This document shows, piece after piece, positions 58,580-64,000 of a DNA stretch of 64,000 bases. The position numbers were made by a program, and so were the translations under genes. The notes below the pieces were generated by a model. The model was not told where the DNA came from. It saw only the letters and a program-made list of their open reading frames with translations, and searched no databases. Each line of letters starts with the position of its first letter. Position 1 is the first letter of the stretch. Source of the stretch: Flavobacterium hydatis (GTDB lineage: Bacteria > Bacteroidota > Bacteroidia > Flavobacteriales > Flavobacteriaceae); contig NZ_JPRM01000023.1 of assembly GCF_000737695.1 (NCBI RefSeq), positions 62,001 through 126,000 on the forward strand, given 5' to 3'.

Positions 58580-60427
58580 ATGAAAAAACTAATCCTTGCC
58601 ACTTTATTTCTGACAGTAATAGCCTGCCAGAAAAAAGAACAAACCGAAAAAACAACTGTTGTTACAGACGAACACAGTTATTCTAAACCAGAACTTGCTG
58701 TTGTAAAACATTTAGATCTGGATATAAAAGTAGACTTTGATACTCAAACTATTTCAGGAAAAGCTTCCTGGTTAATTGACAACGTAAGCAAAGGAAACGA
58801 AATTATCTTTGACGAAAACACGCTTAACATTACAAAAGTAACTTTAGGCGATGATGAAAAAGAAACCAAATTCGAGCTTGGAAAAGACGTCGAATTTCAC
58901 GGAAAACCGCTTCATATTACAATCGAACCTACCACCACCAAAGTAAACATTTACTATAGTACAACTAAAGATGCAGTAGCATTGCAATGGTTAAAACCAG
59001 AACAAACTGCAGACAAAAAGAAACCTTTCCTTTTCTCTCAAGGAGAAAGCGTCTGGTCACGTACTTGGATTCCGTGTCAAGACTCTCCATCAATACGTTT
59101 TACTTATAATGCAAAAGTTACAGTTCCTAAAGATTTAATGGCCGTGATGAGTGCTGTTAATCCTCAAAAGAAAAACGACACAGGAGTTTATACATTTAAA
59201 CAAGACAAAGCAATACCGTCATACTTAATGGCAATTGCAGTTGGAGACATCGAATTTCAATCGATCGATGATAGAACAGGTGTTTACGCTGAACCATCTA
59301 TGCTAAAAAAATCAGCTTGGGAATTTGCTGAACTTGGAAAAATGGTAGTTGCTGCCGAAAAACTTTATGGCCCATACCGTTGGGGACGTTATGATGTTTT
59401 GGTTTTACCACCAAGCTTCCCTTATGGCGGAATGGAAAACCCTAACTTAACATTCCTAACTCCTGGTGTTATTGCAGGAGACCGTTCTTTAACTAGCTTA
59501 TTAGCGCATGAATTAGGACATAGCTGGAGCGGAAACTTAGTAACCAATGCTACATGGGATGATATCTGGTTAAACGAAGGTTTCACCACTTATGTAGAAC
59601 ATAGAATTGGTGAAGCTATTTTTGGAAAGAAAGAATTTGAAATGCAAAACGTTATCATCCGTAAAGAATTAGTTGATAATGTAGCTGAATATGGAGATAC
59701 AAATCCAGATACAAGATTAAAAGTAAGTCTAACAGGAAGAAATCCTGATGATGGAATTAGCATGATTCCTTATGTAAAAGGATATGCTTTTTTAAGAGTT
59801 ATAGAAAATGCAGTTGGACGTGAAAAATTTGACGTTTTCATTAAAAACTATTTCGATGCACACGCTTTTAAATCTATCACAACAGATGATTTTATTAAAT
59901 ACTACAATGAAAACCTTATAAAAGGAGACAAAGCACTTGCTGATAAAATAAAAGCTGAAGATTGGATTTTCAAACCTGGAATTCCATCAAACATTACTCC
60001 AGTAAGTTCAGCAGATTTTGATGCAATAGACAAAATTCAGAAAAGCTGGAGAGAAACTGGCGTAAAAGGTTTAAGTAAAAAAATCACAACAACTGCAGAA
60101 AAACAACATTTTATAGATAATCTGCCAACAGACATCACTGCAAAAGAAATGGAAGCAATTGATGCTGAATTTAATTTTACAAAGGGAGGTAATTTCGTTA
60201 TCAAACGCCAATGGTTTATTCCATCGATTCGCTATAAATACACTGCTGCTAATCCTGCAATTGAACAATTTTTGATTTCAAGCAGCAGAACAGGATCTGT
60301 AATGATGCTTTACAAAGAAATGGCAAAAACTCCTGAAGGAAAAGTTTGGGCAAAACAAATTTTTGACAAAGCCAAATCTGGTTATCACGCAACAACCGTT
60401 CAAGCTGTTGAAAGTGTTTTAAAATAG
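58580..60427 (+). CDS. M1 family aminopeptidase, lipoprotein (LTA4H-like)
   Basis: 615 aa with a lipobox (TVIACQKK), so anchored in the periplasm or outer membrane. It has the exopeptidase motif YGGMENPNLTFL, the zinc site HELGHSWSGNL with the third ligand in NEGFTTYVE, and a C-terminal helical domain. The layout follows the leukotriene-A4-hydrolase/aminopeptidase B type. It releases N-terminal residues from peptides, probably for peptide nutrition. It is its own transcription unit between two terminators. Confidence 0.94.
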   Translation: MKKLILATLFLTVIACQKKEQTEKTTVVTDEHSYSKPELAVVKHLDLDIKVDFDTQTISGKASWLIDNVSKGNEIIFDENTLNITKVTLGDDEKETKFELGKDVEFHGKPLHITIEPTTTKVNIYYSTTKDAVALQWLKPEQTADKKKPFLFSQGESVWSRTWIPCQDSPSIRFTYNAKVTVPKDLMAVMSAVNPQKKNDTGVYTFKQDKAIPSYLMAIAVGDIEFQSIDDRTGVYAEPSMLKKSAWEFAELGKMVVAAEKLYGPYRWGRYDVLVLPPSFPYGGMENPNLTFLTPGVIAGDRSLTSLLAHELGHSWSGNLVTNATWDDIWLNEGFTTYVEHRIGEAIFGKKEFEMQNVIIRKELVDNVAEYGDTNPDTRLKVSLTGRNPDDGISMIPYVKGYAFLRVIENAVGREKFDVFIKNYFDAHAFKSITTDDFIKYYNENLIKGDKALADKIKAEDWIFKPGIPSNITPVSSADFDAIDKIQKSWRETGVKGLSKKITTTAEKQHFIDNLPTDITAKEMEAIDAEFNFTKGGNFVIKRQWFIPSIRYKYTAANPAIEQFLISSSRTGSVMMLYKEMAKTPEGKVWAKQIFDKAKSGYHATTVQAVESVLK

Positions 60428-60509
60428 CATTCAGTTTCAATTTACAGTCGCTGTCTCAGTTTTCAGCTTACAATCTGACCGAAGACTGCGACTGAAAACT
60501 GCAAAGCAA

Positions 60510-60552
60510 AAAATCTCCGGTTACACCTTGTAATCGGGGATTTTTTTTTATT
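60510..60552 (+). terminator. Intrinsic terminator downstream of the aminopeptidase gene
   Basis: AAATCTCCGGTTAC - ACCTT - GTAATCGGGGATTT followed by a run of T. The stem has a few G-T and mismatched positions. Confidence 0.8.
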
Positions 60553-60603
60553 CTTATTTGTCATTTTCTAGGAACGAGAAACATTCTTATGAAAACAATT
60601 GCC

Positions 60604-60683
60604 CTAGCCCCGATAGAAGTGGAAATCCTTTTGCTTTTTTCTTTAAAAAGCAAAAGATTGTAACGAATAGCGGGATTAGCTCC
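60604..60683 (+). repeat. Dispersed structured repeat, copy 2 of 2
   Basis: Arms TAGCCCCGATAGAAGTGG and ACGAATAGCGGGATTAGC around an inner perfect hairpin CTTTTGCTTTTT-TCTTT-AAAAAGCAAAAG. Relative to copy 1 (11788-11872) the outer pair CCTG/CAGG has become CCCG/CGGG, a compensating change, and the inner hairpin is different but still pairs. Confidence 0.75.
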
Positions 60684-60811
60684 TAAAAAAACACCTCAGG
60701 GAAAATTATCCATTACATAGCGTAAATTCTCCATGTTCTAAATTCTGTAATCATCACACCTTTGTAATGTCAAAAGACAACAACAAATAAATAACATAAA
60801 AATTAAATACG

Positions 60812-61354
60812 ATGACACGATTAACAGCATTAAACCCAGAAGAAGTAACAGGAAAAACTAAAGATTTATTCAGCGCTGTACAAGCTAAATTAGGAGTTGT
60901 TCCGAACATGATGAGAACGATGGGGAATTCTCCAGCAGTTCTAGAAGGATATTTAAATTTAAGTGGTGCTTTAAGCCACGGAAAATTAAGTGCAAAAACA
61001 GGAGAACTAATCGCCTTAGCAGTTTCTGAAAGTAATTCATGCGATTACTGCTTAGCAGCTCATACCTTTATTGGAGAAAAACTGATAAAAGCAGACCCTG
61101 CTGTTTTACAAGCAGCAAGAACAGGAAACTCAACCGATATTAAAATTGAAGCTGTTTTACAATTTGCTAAAACCCTAATCAGCAAAAATGGTTTAGTAAA
61201 TGATGAAGACGTAAACAAAGCAAAAAATGCAGGAGTTACTGATGCTGAAATTGCAGAAACAATTGGACATGTAGCTTTAAATGTTTTAACAAACTATTTT
61301 AACAATACAGCAAACACAGAAATTGATTTCCCAGTTGTTTCAAGTTTAAATTAA
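60812..61354 (+). CDS. Carboxymuconolactone decarboxylase family protein, AhpD-like
   Basis: 180 aa with the CMD helical fold and the redox motif SCDYCLAAH (CxxC plus His), as in AhpD-type alkylhydroperoxidases. The N-terminal block GVVPNMMRTMGNSPAVLEGYL is typical of the uncharacterised peroxidase-related subgroup. It probably reduces peroxides with a thiol partner. The next gene encodes an AraC-type regulator on the same strand, separated by a hairpin, and may control it. Confidence 0.92.
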   Translation: MTRLTALNPEEVTGKTKDLFSAVQAKLGVVPNMMRTMGNSPAVLEGYLNLSGALSHGKLSAKTGELIALAVSESNSCDYCLAAHTFIGEKLIKADPAVLQAARTGNSTDIKIEAVLQFAKTLISKNGLVNDEDVNKAKNAGVTDAEIAETIGHVALNVLTNYFNNTANTEIDFPVVSSLN

Positions 61355-61370
61355 TTCAAACAAAAACACT

Positions 61371-61414
61371 TTATAAAGATAGTTGTGAATTCTTTTCATA
61401 ACTATCTTTATATT
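61371..61414 (+). terminator. Hairpin between AhpD-like and AraC genes
   Basis: TATAAAGATAGTTGTGAA and TTCATAACTATCTTTATA pair around a short loop. The 3' flank has T's, so it is probably a terminator, although it might also serve as an operator before the regulator gene. Confidence 0.7.
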
Positions 61415-61434
61415 TTCAAAAACAAAAAGAAATC

Positions 61435-62313
61435 ATGAGCAGTCAGAATGTTTTCACCTTGATCAATCCACAAAATGGCAATTTAGCTTTCAAGCTACTT
61501 CCTTTTGATAATAATAGTCATTTTGACCATTTGCAGCGTAATAATTATTTTTCCTTAATTTGGGTAACCAAAGGAAAAGGCAAAGTAAAAGCTGATTTTG
61601 CAGAACATCATTTTGAAGAAAACTCACTCCTAGCCTTTTCTCCTTATCAACCTTTTATGCTATGCGTAAGCGAACCAATTGAAGGAATCGCGATTCATTT
61701 TCACCCAGACTTCTACTGTATTCACATGCATCAAAAGGAAGTTTCATGCAATGGTATTTTATTTAATAATGTTTACCAACCACCTTTTACCATTATTACT
61801 GAACAAGCCGCAACAACTTTTAGAATGGTTTTAGAACAAATGAAAACAGAAATTCAAAATGCTGAATTAGCACAATATGAATTATTGATTTCGTACCTAA
61901 AAATATTTTTAATTACCGCTTCCCGTCTAAAGAATGAACAATTAGAAGAAATGAAATCATTACCAAATTCTAAAGAACCATTTATTCTTCAGAATCTAAA
62001 AGACGCTATTGAACTAAATTTTAAAACTAAACATTCAGCAGGAAATTATGCCGAATTACTCAATATCTCTCCAAAAGCGTTAGCAAAATTATCTAAGACT
62101 TATTTCAATAAAACATTAACCGATTTAATTGCAGAAAGAATAATAATCGAAGCCAAAAGAGAATTATATATGACCAACAAAACCGTCAAAGAAATTGCAT
62201 ATGAATTAGGTTACGAAGACGAACATTATTTCAGCCGATTTTTTAAAACCAATGCTGATGTTTCGCCTCAAATTTATAGAGAGACAGTAGGCTTTGGAAA
62301 AATGGAGGCTTAA
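61435..62313 (+). CDS. AraC family transcriptional regulator
   Basis: 292 aa. An N-terminal cupin-like sensor region (FSLIWVTKGKGKVKADFAEHHF) and a C-terminal double HTH (YAELLNISPKALAKLSKTYFNKTLTDLI, then VKEIAYELGYEDEHYFSRFFKTNADVSP). The ligand is unknown. The gene stands beside the AhpD-like peroxidase gene, the likely target. Its stop overlaps that of the convergent glycosyltransferase gene by four bases. Confidence 0.93.
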   Translation: MSSQNVFTLINPQNGNLAFKLLPFDNNSHFDHLQRNNYFSLIWVTKGKGKVKADFAEHHFEENSLLAFSPYQPFMLCVSEPIEGIAIHFHPDFYCIHMHQKEVSCNGILFNNVYQPPFTIITEQAATTFRMVLEQMKTEIQNAELAQYELLISYLKIFLITASRLKNEQLEEMKSLPNSKEPFILQNLKDAIELNFKTKHSAGNYAELLNISPKALAKLSKTYFNKTLTDLIAERIIIEAKRELYMTNKTVKEIAYELGYEDEHYFSRFFKTNADVSPQIYRETVGFGKMEA

Positions 62314-63554
62314 TTTTTATTTTTTGTTTCAATCCATTTAGACATATATTTTGTGCTCCTCATTGTATGAAATTGCAACATACTCCCTATAAAATTATTA
62401 TTACGATGAGATTCTAAATTAGATTGTAAATAGAAAATTGTTTTCATAAAATCCTTTGCAAAATTATCTTTTAAATAACGTGCATTAATAATTTCGATTC
62501 CTTTTATTTGAGCTTCATTCCACAGATTTTTATCTTGATATAACGCTACCGCTGCTTTAGCCAAATCTTCGGCATCATCAACAATAAAGCCATTCCAAGG
62601 TAAATCACCATTCATGGCTTCCGCCCCTATTGTTGTGGTTACACTTGGTGTTCCAGATTGCATGGCTTCAACAAGTTTTCCTTTTAGACCCGCACCAAAA
62701 CGTATCGGAGCCAAAACTATTCGTGATTTTTGTACTACTTCCTGAGCATTATCTGCACGGCCCATAATATAAAAACCTGATTTAGGCTGATGCAATTGCA
62801 AAACTTTTTGTGAAGGATAAGCACCATAGATATTTAAAACTGCATCTGGTAATTGTTTTTTTATCAAAGGCCAAATTCCTTCTTTCAGATATTGAACGGT
62901 GTTCCAATTAGGTTCATGCAAAAAATTACCAATGAAAATAAAATCAGTTCTTTCTTCAAAAGAGGGTAATACTTTTAATATATCTTCAGAGATTGGATTC
63001 AATAAAAAAGGTAAATAATGCAATAAAGACGTATCGATTTTAAATACCGATTCTAGCAACTCCATTTCAAACTCAGAAATCATCAAAGACAAATCACATC
63101 GCAAAATACTAGCAATTTCTCTCTTTGCAACTTCTTCTGAAAATAAATCACTAATTACGAAATTTCTATTTTCTTTAAATGCTTTCTGACGGGCTTGGCG
63201 TAAACAATGCAAATCCTCAGTATCCAGAATACGCAATGCATTAGGACAATTCTCAGACACACGCCAACCAAACTGCTCTTCAATCATAAATCGATCAAAC
63301 AAAACAATAGATGGATTCAGCTCTTTTATAAAATCATCAAAACTAGAACAGTTTAAAGCAATCGATTTTTTTTCGATTCCTAATATTGGTAGATCTATCA
63401 TAAAATCGCTATCCAAAGCTGGACTAACAAATGTGATTTCAAATCCTTGTTCCTGAAAAATTGAAATTAATTGCATCATTCTCCCCCCTGCAGCCGATGA
63501 ATTAGGCTCAGGCCATACAAAACCAATTATTAAAAGCTTTTTAAGCGCACTCAT
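62310..63554 (-). CDS. Glycosyltransferase, GT4-like
   Basis: 414 aa with a GT-B fold. N-terminal Rossmann region ends around residue 180; the C-terminal half has FIFIGNFLHEPNWNTVQYL and the conserved PIRFGAGLKGKLVEAMQSGTPSVTT, a donor-sugar site of GT4 enzymes. There is no signal peptide, so it is cytoplasmic. The sugar and acceptor are unknown; no other polysaccharide-synthesis genes lie nearby. It runs convergently to the AraC gene. Confidence 0.9.
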   Translation of the reverse strand: MSALKKLLIIGFVWPEPNSSAAGGRMMQLISIFQEQGFEITFVSPALDSDFMIDLPILGIEKKSIALNCSSFDDFIKELNPSIVLFDRFMIEEQFGWRVSENCPNALRILDTEDLHCLRQARQKAFKENRNFVISDLFSEEVAKREIASILRCDLSLMISEFEMELLESVFKIDTSLLHYLPFLLNPISEDILKVLPSFEERTDFIFIGNFLHEPNWNTVQYLKEGIWPLIKKQLPDAVLNIYGAYPSQKVLQLHQPKSGFYIMGRADNAQEVVQKSRIVLAPIRFGAGLKGKLVEAMQSGTPSVTTTIGAEAMNGDLPWNGFIVDDAEDLAKAAVALYQDKNLWNEAQIKGIEIINARYLKDNFAKDFMKTIFYLQSNLESHRNNNFIGSMLQFHTMRSTKYMSKWIETKNKN

Positions 63555-63635
63555 GTCTTGTTATATTTCTACTACAAAATAATACTATTTAAGCGGCAAA
63601 ACCATCATTAAACCCAAAAATCGGGAATAAAACAC

Positions 63636-63643
63636 TAATTTTG
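63636..63643 (+). promoter_or_regulatory. Bacteroidetes -7 element for miaE
   Basis: TAATTTTG matches TAnnTTTG, 20 bases before the miaE ATG. Confidence 0.55.
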
Positions 63644-63663
63644 TAGGTTATAAATAAAATATC

Positions 63664-64000
63664 ATGTTAGGATTAAAATTAGCTACAGACCCACGCTGGG
63701 TAAACATCGTCGAATCGAATATTGAAGAAATTCTAACCGACCATGCGTGGTGTGAGCAAAAAGCAGCTTCAAATGCAATTAGTTTAATAACATACAATTC
63801 AGAATTAGAGGAATTAGTAACCGAAATGTTGATTATTGCCAGAGAAGAATTAGAGCATTTACAAATGGTACATGACATTATCAAGCAAAGAGGCTTGACA
63901 CTTGGTCGCGAAAGAAAGGACCATTATGTAAATGAACTTTTTAAATTCATGAAAAAAGATGGTAGTAGAAAAGACGCACTTTGTGATCGTTTATTATTTT
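63664..64000 (+). CDS. miaE: tRNA-(ms2io6A) hydroxylase MiaE, N-terminal part (cut by window edge)
   Basis: The plus strand opens with ATG at 63664 and stays in frame for 112 codons to the window end (start MLGLKLATDPRWVNIVES). Ferritin-like diiron motifs are visible: ILTDHAWCEQKAASNAISLI and REELEHLQMVHDII, with the carboxylate/His ligands of MiaE. The enzyme hydroxylates the ms2i6A37 base of tRNA using a diiron centre. A TAnnTTTG element lies 20 bases before the start. The gene continues beyond the window. Confidence 0.9.
   Translation, partial: MLGLKLATDPRWVNIVESNIEEILTDHAWCEQKAASNAISLITYNSELEELVTEMLIIAREELEHLQMVHDIIKQRGLTLGRERKDHYVNELFKFMKKDGSRKDALCDRLLF

Larger units (their letters stand above)
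60428..60811. repeat. 384-base gap with repeat modules and a structured element
   Basis: Contains the GACTGCGACTGAAAACTG repeat family (about 60440-60502, with an inverted half at CAGTCGCTG...CAGTTTTCAG), a hairpin (60510-60552) and copy 2 of the TAGCCC element (60604-60683). No gene is seen here. Confidence 0.65.

Overview
The window looks like a chromosomal stretch from a Flavobacterium or close relative (Bacteroidota, Flavobacteriaceae). The DNA is AT-rich. Several genes are preceded by the Bacteroidetes -7 promoter motif TAnnTTTG rather than a sigma70 -10 box. There is a gldJ-porU-porV gliding/type IX secretion locus and a SusC/SusD polysaccharide utilisation locus (PUL). The intergenic regions carry dispersed repeats of a kind I associate with flavobacteria. 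I see no rRNA, tRNA, CRISPR array, prophage or transposase gene.

Layout. 0-3 kb: the start of a flavin reductase gene (cut by the window edge), an orphan histidine kinase, a HIT protein, greA and a small lipoprotein with a decayed Rieske-like pattern. 3-9.4 kb, minus strand: a thiamine-uptake neighbourhood, with a TonB receptor behind a TPP riboswitch, PnuT, a NadR-like kinase fused to DUF4301, ArfB, and an archaeal-type GGGP/HepGP synthase. 9.4-13.3 kb: a Crp/Fnr regulator, a small membrane protein and a truncated haemoglobin, then a phosphopantetheinyl transferase and ahcY. 13.5-16.6 kb: a patatin/Omp85-type surface phospholipase and a coiled-coil secreted protein. 16.8-20.0 kb: five small uncharacterised genes in a row that resemble an orphan immunity-gene cluster. 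20.1-24.2 kb: an SMR transporter, an acetyltransferase and a DNA-alkylation-repair locus in which Ada functions are split over separate genes with AlkB, interrupted by repeat elements. 24.2-26.6 kb: GrpB, YjbR, a Nudix-like regulator and a small protein.

26.6-46.8 kb: a large beta-glucan PUL. SusC, SusD and a surface glycan-binding lipoprotein are followed by four GH30 enzymes (two of each of two types), a GH5-CBM6 enzyme, an endonuclease/exonuclease/phosphatase-fold hydrolase and a GH3 beta-glucosidase. A divergent one-protein membrane sensor/HTH regulator precedes susC. The enzyme set fits beta-1,6/beta-1,3-glucan breakdown: outer-membrane capture by SusCD, endo-cleavage by GH30/GH5 and final release of glucose by GH3.

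46.8-64 kb is mostly core: murF, gldJ, porU, porV, cytidine deaminase, pyruvate dehydrogenase E1-alpha and E2 (no E1-beta here), an M1 aminopeptidase, an AhpD-like protein with an AraC regulator, a glycosyltransferase and the start of miaE.

The most unusual material is (i) the kinase-DUF4301 fusion beside PnuT and a TPP-controlled receptor, (ii) several families of dispersed structured repeats, including one pair with compensating base changes and one octamer array lying inside a signal-peptide coding region, (iii) the split Ada/AlkB locus, and (iv) the orphan immunity-like cluster. Function calls come from motif recognition by eye. No database search was run.
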